This document shows positions 1 through 7,403 of a stretch of 32,037 nt of DNA, piece by piece. The stretch is from an uncultured Myxococcaceae bacterium. Its GTDB lineage: Bacteria; Myxococcota_A; Polyangia; Polyangiales; Ga0077539. Position numbers and translations under genes: made by a program. The stretch covers positions 1 through 32,037 of the forward strand of contig CAMFHP010000103.1 of assembly GCA_945952225.1 (NCBI GenBank), in the 5' to 3' direction. Below the pieces are notes generated by a model that was not told where the DNA came from, ran no database searches, and saw nothing but the letters and a program-made list of their open reading frames with translations. Numbering within the stretch: position 1 is the first letter of the stretch; every line of letters begins with the position of its first letter.

Positions 1-1669
1 CGCCGCATCCGCTGCACACGCAGGCCGCGCCCGCCGTGCCCGCGCCGCCGCCCGAGGCCATGGGATACGCGCCGTTCACGCCCGCTGCGCCCGCCGTGGC
101 GGTGCCCGTGTGTCCGCCGCCGCCGTTGCCGCCGTTCGTCGAGGTGACGGCCTGTCCGCCGTTGCCGCCGCTCACGTCGACGGTGCCTGCGATCGTCACC
201 GCGCCCGTCGCGCGGAGGTCGAGCACGCCCGTTCCGTTGCTGCGCACGGTCACGCCCGCGGGGATGTTGATCGTCGTGAAGTTGTGCACGCCCGCGGAGA
301 GCACGGTGTCGCTCGTGGGCGCGAAGGCTCCCTCGGCGCCGCTGCTCGCGAAGAGGGGCGCGGAGAGCTCACATCCGTTGCGGTAGTTGCCGTCGCAGTC
401 GAAGGTGCCCGAGGCGCACGCGGTCACCGCACACGCGCCGCTGCGGCACGCGAGGGTCGCGCCCGTGACGGTGCCGCATGCGTTCGCGCACGATCCGCAG
501 TTCGCGGCGTCGCTGGTGAGGTCGACCTCGCAGCCGTTGGCGGGGTTGCCGTCGCAGTCGGCGAAGCCCGTGTTGCAGCGCGCGATGGCGCACGCGCCCG
601 CCGCGCACACGCCCGTCGCGTTGGCGGGATTGCACGCCCGTCCGCACGCGCCGCAGTGGGCGAGCGAGGTCGCGGTGTTCGACTCGCAGCCGTTGCCCGA
701 CGCGCCGTCGCAGTCGGCGAAGCCCGCGTTGCACGAGAAGCCGCAGCCGGTCGCGCCGCACGTGCTCGTCGCGTTGGCGCGCGTGGCGCACACGACCCCG
801 CAGGCGCCGCAGTTCGAAGGGTCGCGCGCGGTGGCGGCGCAGCGTCCGCCGCAGTTCACCTCGCCCGCGCCGCACACGAGCGTGCACACGCCGGCGGAGC
901 ACACCTGGCCCGACGCGCAGGCGTTGCCGCAGCGTCCGCAGTCGCCAGTGTCGGTGTCGGTGTTCACCTCGCATCCGTCGGCCGCGACGCCGTTGCAGTT
1001 GCCCCAGCCCGTGTCGCACGCGGCGAGGGTGCACGCGCCCGCCACGCAGGCCGCGGTGCCGCGGGCCACGTTGCAGGCCGTCGCGCAGGTTCCGCAGTGG
1101 GCGCGGTCGCTCGTGAGGTCGACCTCGCAGCCGTTGGTCGGATCGCGGTCGCAGTCGGCCCAGCCCGCGTCGCACGTTCCCACGGCGCACACGCCCGAGC
1201 GGCACACGGCCGACGCGTGGGCCACGGAGCACACGTTGCCGCACGAGCGGCAGTTCATCGGGTCGGTGAAGAGGTCGACGCACGCGGCGCCGCAGCGCGA
1301 AGGACGCTCCGTGGGACAGCTCGCGTCGACGATCGCCGCGTCGCTGGCATCGCCCACGTCCGCCGCGTCGGCGGCGTCGCGCACGTCGGCAGCGTCGCCC
1401 GCATCGCTCACGTCGCTGGCATCGCTCACGTCGCTCACGTCCGAGGCATCGCTCACGTCGGAGGCATCGCTCACGTCGCTCGCATCCACGACATCGCTCG
1501 CATCCACGACGTCGCTGACGATCGGCGCGTCGGTGGGCGCGGGCTGGTCGCTCGTAGCGTCGACCACGGAGGTCTCACGGGCGGCGTCGCGGGCGACGAA
1601 GGTCCAGTCGTCGCGGACGCAGCCCGCGGCGGCGAGGGTGCACACGAGAAGCAGCGGGCGGCGGTTCAC
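1..1669 (-). CDS. Cysteine-rich surface lipoprotein with acidic tether (3' end outside window)
   Basis: The frame is open from a GTG at 1669 leftwards to the window edge (556 codons, C-terminus missing). The N-terminus VNRRPLLLVCTLAAAGC is a short lipoprotein signal ending in an AAGC lipobox (Cys17). A low-complexity Asp/Ala/Ser/Val stretch follows (roughly residues 40-105, mostly DVSDAS-type units). Next come about six Cys-rich modules of the form C..G..DCD....NGCE.......HCG.C...C. The visible end is a Gly/Asn-rich section with short hydrophobic periodicity (VTVRSNGTG, GAVTIAGTVDVSGG) resembling a parallel beta-helix. Such lipoproteins are common in Polyangiales and are thought to be outer-membrane or surface proteins, but no function is assigned. 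No clear ribosome binding site is visible. The start is chosen because the signal peptide begins there and the neighbouring gene ends 67 bp upstream. Confidence 0.8.
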   Translation of the reverse strand, partial: MNRRPLLLVCTLAAAGCVRDDWTFVARDAARETSVVDATSDQPAPTDAPIVSDVVDASDVVDASDVSDASDVSDASDVSDVSDASDVSDAGDAADVRDAADAADVGDASDAAIVDASCPTERPSRCGAACVDLFTDPMNCRSCGNVCSVAHASAVCRSGVCAVGTCDAGWADCDRDPTNGCEVDLTSDRAHCGTCATACNVARGTAACVAGACTLAACDTGWGNCNGVAADGCEVNTDTDTGDCGRCGNACASGQVCSAGVCTLVCGAGEVNCGGRCAATARDPSNCGACGVVCATRANATSTCGATGCGFSCNAGFADCDGASGNGCESNTATSLAHCGACGRACNPANATGVCAAGACAIARCNTGFADCDGNPANGCEVDLTSDAANCGSCANACGTVTGATLACRSGACAVTACASGTFDCDGNYRNGCELSAPLFASSGAEGAFAPTSDTVLSAGVHNFTTINIPAGVTVRSNGTGVLDLRATGAVTIAGTVDVSGGNGGQAVTSTNGGNGGGGHTGTATAGAAGVNGAYPMASGGGAGTAGAACVCSGCG

Positions 1670-1736
1670 GGCGTCGGTCGGGGTAACACACCGCCCGCGC
1701 GCGAAGCAACGGAGAGCGCCGCGCGCGAAGGGCTGT

Positions 1737-3101
1737 TCACCGTGCCGCGGCGACGCGGCGGAGGTGGGCGATGCAGGTGTCGCAGAATCCCTCGTCGCGC
1801 ACGCGGTCGAGCGTCGAGTGGAACATCACGCAGCTCTTCATGCCGTCCATCACCTCGACGCGCTTCTTCGAGCTGGTGGAGGTGTCGTCGACGCGGTGGG
1901 TGTTGAAGGTGCAGTGGTGGCCCGATCCGCCGAACTCGGGTCCGTGCTTGCGCGGATGGGCCTTCGACACCGTGGCAGGCGCGCGTCGCTCGTCGGCACC
2001 GCCCTCGGTGAAGGCGTAGACGTTGCGCGTGCCGCGGTAGGCCTCGCTCGCGTTGCGGTCGACCAGCCCGAGCGCGTGGCCGACCTCGTGGGCGACCAGC
2101 GCCGCGATCTGCGCGCTCGTCTGCGTCTTGCCGAACAGCGTGAGCTCGGCCTGGCGCCAGAGCTTGATGTTCGCGTAGCCCGCTCCCCCCTGGCCGCCCT
2201 CGCGGCCGAACTGCTCGACGCCCGTCGCGAGGGTGATCTCGACGGCGCGTCCCGCGGCGATCTCGGCCTGCACGGGGGCGAGCGCCTGCGCGGCGAGGTC
2301 GACGGTGAGCGTGCGGTTGTCGACGCGCGCCGACACGCCGGCCACGTCGTCGCGTCCCACGGTGGCGAGCGTTCCGGCGCCCCCCTTCGCGGTGATCGAG
2401 GTGAGGTGCTCGGGCGACGCCTTCCACCGGCAGATCTCGGCGATCGAGAGACGGAGCGTGTCGCCCGTGAGCGTCGCGTACTTCGGCTCGGTGACCGCGC
2501 GGTTCGCGATCTTCACCACGACGTTGTGCGAGAACGGATACCAGTCCGCGGCGCTGAGCGTGACCGTGATGCGCGCGCCGCGGTCGCCCTGCTCCGAGTG
2601 GTCCTTCTCCTTCGTCTTCGTGCCCGCGACGGTGACCTCGTTCTCTTCGATGGCGATGCACGCGCGCTCGAAGATCTTCTTCACGCCCGACAGCGCCTTC
2701 GAGAACAGCCCATACAGGTACGCGTCGCCGGCGTTCACATTGAGGAACACCCGGTACCAGGTTTCGAAGGGCGCGAAGCTGTGCGCGGGCTGCCCGTCGA
2801 GCTTCACCGAGACCGTGTAACGCGCCCCGAGCACCTTGCCGATCGTGAGCGTGAGCCAGTGCCGGTCGACGTCGCGTCCCCACGAGGTCGTGGGCGTCGT
2901 GCGCACGTCGAACTGCGGGTCTTCGACGAAGCGGTCGTCTTCGCTCGCCTCGCGCTCCACGTGCCACGAGACCGTGGGCTTCACGACGGTGCCGCGGCGC
3001 AGGTCGACCTTCATCTTCACGCGGTGGCCCGGCACGTTGCGGTAGTTCGGCGCGCCGCCGTCGGGGTCTACGTACTTCTTGTTGATGTAGTGGCGCTTCA
3101 T
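1737..3101 (-). CDS. HExxH metallopeptidase-like protein, candidate VgrG-linked effector
   Basis: The protein has 454 residues and starts at MKRHYINKK. The ATG overlaps the stop of the preceding gene by 4 bp (ATGA), so the two are translationally coupled. The first 330 residues form a beta-rich region I do not recognise. The C-terminal module carries HEVGHALGLVD at 338-348, a zinc-peptidase HExxHxxGxxD motif of the metzincin type in which Asp is the third ligand (as in snapalysins). It also has GHHC at 394-397, CVMF at 424-427 (possible Met-turn) and FCDTC at 439-443. The gene product at 5241-7151 shares the last three motifs, with identical 27-residue spacing between the first two cysteines. 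No Sec signal is visible, which fits delivery by a type VI apparatus rather than Sec export. A protease toxin role is inferred from the motif and the vgrG neighbourhood. Confidence 0.8.
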   Translation of the reverse strand: MKRHYINKKYVDPDGGAPNYRNVPGHRVKMKVDLRRGTVVKPTVSWHVEREASEDDRFVEDPQFDVRTTPTTSWGRDVDRHWLTLTIGKVLGARYTVSVKLDGQPAHSFAPFETWYRVFLNVNAGDAYLYGLFSKALSGVKKIFERACIAIEENEVTVAGTKTKEKDHSEQGDRGARITVTLSAADWYPFSHNVVVKIANRAVTEPKYATLTGDTLRLSIAEICRWKASPEHLTSITAKGGAGTLATVGRDDVAGVSARVDNRTLTVDLAAQALAPVQAEIAAGRAVEITLATGVEQFGREGGQGGAGYANIKLWRQAELTLFGKTQTSAQIAALVAHEVGHALGLVDRNASEAYRGTRNVYAFTEGGADERRAPATVSKAHPRKHGPEFGGSGHHCTFNTHRVDDTSTSSKKRVEVMDGMKSCVMFHSTLDRVRDEGFCDTCIAHLRRVAAAR

Positions 3102-4189
3102 GCGTCGCGGGCCTCCGGGGCATCGCTGGCGTCGGGAGCGGGGGCGTCGGATTCGTCGGGGTGCAGCGGATCGACGAGCGTCCACGGCGTCTCGTCGCGC
3201 GCGGTCGAGGCCGTCTCTTCGCGCGTGTCGTCGTGGGTGTCGTCGTCGCGTTCGAGCGGATCGACGAGCGTCCACGGCGTCTCGTCGTTCGCGGTCTCTT
3301 CGCGCGTGTCGTCGTGGGTGTCGTCGTCGCGTTCGAGCGGATCGACGAGCGTCCACGGCGTCTCGTCGTTCGCGGTCTCTTCGCGCGCATCGTCGGTGTC
3401 GTCGTCGCGTTCGAGCGGGTCGACGAGCGTCCACGGCGTGTCGTCGTTCGCGGTCGCTTCGCGCGTGTCGTCGTCGGTGTCGTCGTCGCGTTCGAGCGGA
3501 TCGACGAGCGTCCACGGCGTGTTGTCGGGGAGCGGCTCCTTCGGCGCGGGCGCGTCTGAACTCGCGGGCGCATCGACGGCCAGCGGCGCGGTGACCGTCT
3601 CGATCACGGGCGCGTCGACGTCGGCGTCGAGGGAGAGCGTCCACGGAGCGGGGTCGACGTTCGCGTCGAGGGAGAGCGTCCACGGGTCTGCGTCGACGGT
3701 GGCCTCGACGACGAGCTCGGCGGCCTGGTCTTCGAGCTCGACGCCGATCGTGAGCTCGGGGCGCGGCGCGTCGGCCTCGACGTCGATCGCGAGGGTGACC
3801 GTGCGCGTTTCGAAGTCGTGGTGCACCCACAGCGACCCCTCGTCGTCGACGGGCGCTTCGGGGGCGCGCATCGGCGCTTCGGGCTCGGGCCGCGTGAGCA
3901 CATAGTCCGGCGGCGCCGCGGGAACGAGCACGTCGATGTGCCCGATCGCGATGCGGTGCGCGATCTGGTCGAGCACCTCGTCGTCGGTGAGCGCGTCGAC
4001 GCGGCGCGCGGGGTCGAGCTCGGCGAGCGTGCGGCGCAACGTGCGGAGCGCGCCGTCGCGGGCGAGGGCGCTCCCCGCGGCGTGACGGAGCAGCCACGCG
4101 CGGGCCTCGCGGGCGTCGGCGAAGACGCGCGCGGTGCCGTCGCGGTCGTGGGGCGTCCATCGGCCTCGTCGCAGCGCGAAGGGAGACAC
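3098..4189 (-). CDS. Acidic repeat protein with five PWTLVDPL units, function unknown
   Basis: The start is a GTG at 4189, preceded by GAGAGG at a 7-nt spacing. It lies 20 bp after the stop of the upstream gene and gives 363 residues. Residues 1-110 are a plain globular region including a helical segment, LTDDEVLDQIAHRIAIG. From about residue 110 the protein becomes very acidic. Two degenerate PWTLSLDA units lie near residues 170-195. Five near-identical units of 26-30 residues then follow to about residue 345, each with PWTLVDPLERDDDT or close to it. The repeats are conserved at DNA level (period 78-90 bp across about 3150-3530), indicating recent expansion. I recognise no family. The place between an unknown protein and a metallopeptidase in a tight operon suggests a loading, tethering or multivalent binding role, which is inference. 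Confidence 0.78.
   Translation of the reverse strand: MSPFALRRGRWTPHDRDGTARVFADAREARAWLLRHAAGSALARDGALRTLRRTLAELDPARRVDALTDDEVLDQIAHRIAIGHIDVLVPAAPPDYVLTRPEPEAPMRAPEAPVDDEGSLWVHHDFETRTVTLAIDVEADAPRPELTIGVELEDQAAELVVEATVDADPWTLSLDANVDPAPWTLSLDADVDAPVIETVTAPLAVDAPASSDAPAPKEPLPDNTPWTLVDPLERDDDTDDDTREATANDDTPWTLVDPLERDDDTDDAREETANDETPWTLVDPLERDDDTHDDTREETANDETPWTLVDPLERDDDTHDDTREETASTARDETPWTLVDPLHPDESDAPAPDASDAPEARDA
3150..3530 (-). repeat. In-gene tandem repeat, five 78-90 bp units
   Basis: The sequence complementary to the PWTLVDPL codons recurs starting near 3169, 3259, 3340, 3418 and 3499, at intervals of 90, 81, 78 and 81 bp. All intervals are multiples of three, so copy-number change keeps the frame. 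Two shorter, diverged units lie near 3631 and 3672. Confidence 0.9.
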
Positions 4190-4209
4190 GCGGGGGCCTC
4201 TCGGTGCCG

Positions 4210-5232
4210 TCAGCGGCGCTGCCGCGGGAGCGACGACGGATCGACGAGCGCCATGGGAACGGGGCCCGCCATCGCTTCGCCCGAGAAGGCGTAGACGAAG
4301 AGCGTCTGCGCGTCGGCGGGCACAACGCCGAGGGCGCACACGTCGACGACGAAGTGGCCCGTCACCTCGCCGCCGTCGAAGCCCTCGGGCAGCGCGTCGT
4401 AGCTCGGAACGTCCATGCGGAGCACCCACGGCCCCGTCACGCGACGGCCCAGAAGCACCAGGGTGATGGGCACCACGGCGGAGTAGATTCCCGTGAGCGC
4501 GGCGATGTCGTGGCGCGTGGGGCCGCCCACCTGGCGACGCTCGATGGGCAGGCGAAAGCTCCCTGCGACGAGGGCGCCCGCTTCGTCTCCGAGCACCGCG
4601 AGACGGCGCGGCGCGAGCGCGATGCCCGCGGTCTCGGGCACCGGGGGATTGAACTGCGTCGGGCCGTAGTACGGCGTCGGACGCGCAGGCAGCGGACGCA
4701 CCGGGCTCTGGGGCATCGCGCGGCGCTGCTCGTCGAGAAAGGCCTGCACCGCGGGGTCTTCGTACGAGGGCGCGAGGCGCACGCGGACGCGGTTCGAAAC
4801 GCGGTCGCGCTGGAGCGCCGTCACGAGCAGCGTCGAGGGCGTCCACGGGAGGTCGAGGCGCGCGCGGAGGTCCGTGGCCGTGAGCGAGTACGAGAGCCCT
4901 TCGCCCGAAGGCGCGGCGGGCGGAACGAGCGGCGCGTCGAGCACGATGGGCTCGACGAAGGTGCCCACGTGCACGTCGCCGGTCACCGTGTCGACGGCCA
5001 CGGCCACGGTCTCGTTTTCGAAGACCAGCGTGTCGGCGTCGACGAGCGTCGTGCCCTGGAGCAGCACCGCGGGCACGGTGGTGTGCGCGTCGAGGTCGAC
5101 GGCGGGCGGCGCGTCGAGCGCGAGGCCCACGAACTCCTGGCTGCGGAGCGTCTCGACGACGGTGTCGCGGGTGCAGTACGGGTCCTGCCAGAACTCGTGG
5201 GCCATGAGCCCGAGGTCGGTGGGTTGTTCCAT
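4210..5232 (-). CDS. Unrecognised protein in the VgrG-divergent operon, possible adaptor
   Basis: The protein has 340 residues and starts with MEQPTDLGLMAHEFWQD, 8 bp after the stop of the upstream metallopeptidase gene and 20 bp before the next gene, so it sits inside a tight operon. There is no signal peptide or membrane segment. The sequence looks like alternating beta strands (for example AGIALAPRRLAVLGDE, VTGPWVLRMDVPSYD, GHFVVDVCALG) with a Pro-rich middle near residues 175-200. I do not recognise the family, and it does not look like the known VgrG adaptor families DUF4123, DUF1795 or DUF2169. In type VI islands, genes placed between the spike and its cargo often encode loading chaperones or immunity proteins. 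Either is possible here on context alone. Confidence 0.72.
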   Translation of the reverse strand: MEQPTDLGLMAHEFWQDPYCTRDTVVETLRSQEFVGLALDAPPAVDLDAHTTVPAVLLQGTTLVDADTLVFENETVAVAVDTVTGDVHVGTFVEPIVLDAPLVPPAAPSGEGLSYSLTATDLRARLDLPWTPSTLLVTALQRDRVSNRVRVRLAPSYEDPAVQAFLDEQRRAMPQSPVRPLPARPTPYYGPTQFNPPVPETAGIALAPRRLAVLGDEAGALVAGSFRLPIERRQVGGPTRHDIAALTGIYSAVVPITLVLLGRRVTGPWVLRMDVPSYDALPEGFDGGEVTGHFVVDVCALGVVPADAQTLFVYAFSGEAMAGPVPMALVDPSSLPRQRR

Positions 5233-5240
5233 GGTCGCCG

Positions 5241-7151
5241 TCACACGTTCGCGCGGAGGAGCTTCTGGCACGTCGGGCAGAACGTGACGGGGGGCGGCAC
5301 CGGGGACGTCGGCGCCCGCAGTGAGCCCCACATGATGCACTCGCCGTAGGTGCCCTTGAGGTGGAGATCGAGGTTGTAGTCGGCCGCGGACAGCTTGTCG
5401 GCGGGGATGCCCGTGGTGCAGTGCCCGCCCTGAAACCCGCGGTCGAGGACGTAGTGCGGGTTCCTGGGGATGTCGAACGCGCCGTTGAGCGGCTTCTCGC
5501 GCACGATGCCGAAGAGGTGCGCGAGCTCGTGGCAGACCGTCCACGCGTAGTCTTCGGCGCGGCGTGACGTGAGGTGCAGCACCGCCGCGGTGTTCGATCC
5601 CGCAGAGCCCGCGGTGAGATACAGCTCGGTGATGGTGAGGTTCGCGCGGAGCGGGCTGAAGAGCCCGATGCGGCTCGCCCACGCGGCGGGGTCGGCGAGC
5701 GAGAGGGTGAACGCCCGACCGTCGGCTTCGATCGTGGCCTTGAGCGGCACCGTCACCTCCGCGCCGTCGATGGTGGTCTTCGCGGTGAAGAAGTCCTCGC
5801 CGTTCGAAAGGTTCTTCGGGAACACCACCTTGCCGGGCGAGACGTTGATCCGCGTCGAGCCCGTGGCGCTCCGCAGGGTGATGTCGACCGCACGCTGCGT
5901 CGGCATGTAGAAGCCGTCGAATTTGAGCAGGCGGGTCTTCTCGTTGTTGGTGCGCCAGATCGCGTCGTGGTCCGGCATTCCCCGGTTGACGTAGCGGTAC
6001 CGCCCCGCCGCGCTGCGTCCCATGAGGCCCGCCTCGCCGAGCCAGTCGCCGGGAACTTCGAAGACGCACCGTCGCGCCGGGAGGTCGACGCGCCCGTCGA
6101 AGCTGACCTCGTAGAAGCACGCGCGAAACGCCGTCTGCACCATGCCCAGCACGGGCGCCGGGAGGTCGGTGCGGCTGTCGTTCAGCACCGGGCGCCGCGC
6201 CCAGCTCTGCACACGCACCTGCGCGTCGAGACACTCGGGCGTGCTGCCGACGTGCACGGTCACGACGTCGCCGAGGCCTGCGCTCACGAGGAACGCCTGC
6301 GCCCCGAGGCTTTCGCCGTTGAGCACCGCGCGGATGAGAAACACGCCGGGGCCGGGCTTCTCGAAGCCGGGCTGATCTGGCGCCCATCCGCCTCCGGTGC
6401 GCGGGAGGCACTCGTTCTCCGCGTACACGAGCTTCACCCAGTAGGGCTGGTTCGGCGCCGTGCCCTCCTGCGGCGCCACGCGGATGCGCATCTGCGTCGA
6501 CGAGTCGACGGGGAGTCCGTCGGTCTGCTTCTCGTTCACCCACTGCTTGTGGAGCCCGCCCTCGGGCACGTCGGGCCACACGATCTTCGCGCGGTAGCGG
6601 GCGAGCACCACCTTGCGGCGCGGCAGCGTCGCGTTGCCTTCCCAGCGGATCGCGCGATGCGGCGCGAGCCACTCGACGGTCACGTCACAGGGCGGAACCT
6701 CCTCGATGCGGCGCTTCCCCTGGTCGTCGGTGCGAAACGGATCGCCGCCCTGCGGAACGCCGTCGTAGACCAGTCGGAACGGCGCGTTCACCACCGGCGC
6801 GCCCTGCTCGTCGACGGCCGTGATTTCGAGCCACGGAACGAAGACCTCGATCTCCTCGCCGGCGTCGCGCTCCACGGCGCCGGCCTTCACCGTGTAGACC
6901 ACGCGCACCGAGCGCTCGCGTCGCTCGTCGGGGCCCGTCGCCTCCCAGATGGCGCTCGCGCGGTTGCCCGAGAACGGACGCTCGATCACGGCGAGCTGCG
7001 TGCGCTCGTTGTCGCGCAGGGCGTAGAAGGTCCACATCACGTTCGCGATGCGTTCGAGCTTCTCGCCGCCGCGCACCGCGCCGAGGCGCACCGGTTCGCC
7101 CACGAGCACGCGGCGGAGCCGTGACGGGAGGTTGGTCAGGTCCTGGGGCAT
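5241..7151 (-). CDS. Large HExxH metallopeptidase-like protein divergent from vgrG, candidate effector
   Basis: The protein has 636 residues and is the first gene of the leftward operon. The N-terminal 170 residues include a carboxypeptidase-regulatory-like beta domain (LEITAVDEQGAPVVNAPFRL through a Gly-Asp-Pro turn to VTVEWL). A long beta-rich middle follows, then a C-terminal zinc-peptidase-like module: HELAH at 541-545 within HELAHLFGIVR, GHC at 576-578, CIMW at 605-608, and FCPTC at 624-628 followed by KLLR. The position of the usual third ligand (H or D, three residues after the G) is Arg, unlike the paralogue at 1737-3101. The third ligand must therefore come from elsewhere, or the site is altered. 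No Sec signal is visible. The divergent position to vgrG suggests a type VI cargo; the substrate is unknown. Confidence 0.8.
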   Translation of the reverse strand: MPQDLTNLPSRLRRVLVGEPVRLGAVRGGEKLERIANVMWTFYALRDNERTQLAVIERPFSGNRASAIWEATGPDERRERSVRVVYTVKAGAVERDAGEEIEVFVPWLEITAVDEQGAPVVNAPFRLVYDGVPQGGDPFRTDDQGKRRIEEVPPCDVTVEWLAPHRAIRWEGNATLPRRKVVLARYRAKIVWPDVPEGGLHKQWVNEKQTDGLPVDSSTQMRIRVAPQEGTAPNQPYWVKLVYAENECLPRTGGGWAPDQPGFEKPGPGVFLIRAVLNGESLGAQAFLVSAGLGDVVTVHVGSTPECLDAQVRVQSWARRPVLNDSRTDLPAPVLGMVQTAFRACFYEVSFDGRVDLPARRCVFEVPGDWLGEAGLMGRSAAGRYRYVNRGMPDHDAIWRTNNEKTRLLKFDGFYMPTQRAVDITLRSATGSTRINVSPGKVVFPKNLSNGEDFFTAKTTIDGAEVTVPLKATIEADGRAFTLSLADPAAWASRIGLFSPLRANLTITELYLTAGSAGSNTAAVLHLTSRRAEDYAWTVCHELAHLFGIVREKPLNGAFDIPRNPHYVLDRGFQGGHCTTGIPADKLSAADYNLDLHLKGTYGECIMWGSLRAPTSPVPPPVTFCPTCQKLLRANV

Positions 7152-7403
7152 CGTCGCAGCACCGTTCGAGGGGTGTTGGAGAGACGGGGGAGAGACAGAA
7201 CGGAACGCGCTTCCACGGCGTCGCGCCGTCCCCGCGTGCGCCGCGCAAATCGTCGCGACCCTAGCCGTTGCGCGCGCGGGCCGTCAATGCGCTCGGCGCG
7301 TGCGCACTTGTCACCGTCGCGGCGCTCTGCGTAAGGTCGCGCGCTCGGCCGCGCCGCGTAGCCCGCGATGCGAGACCGCCCGGTGAGGGAGGCGATTCCG
7401 ACG

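Noticed and set aside
387-3905. A 1172-codon open frame on the plus strand
   Set aside because: It runs antisense to three genes with good motifs (lipoprotein, metallopeptidase, repeat protein), is Ser/Val/Arg/Ala-rich without domains, and is a shadow typical of GC-rich DNA.
5574-7124. A 516-codon plus-strand open frame
   Set aside because: Antisense to the larger metallopeptidase-like gene, with Arg/Ala/His bias and no motif.
7368-7403. Earlier ATG for vgrG
   Set aside because: No ribosome binding site, and the extra 12 residues are not family-like. The GAGGGAGG element serves the ATG at 7404.
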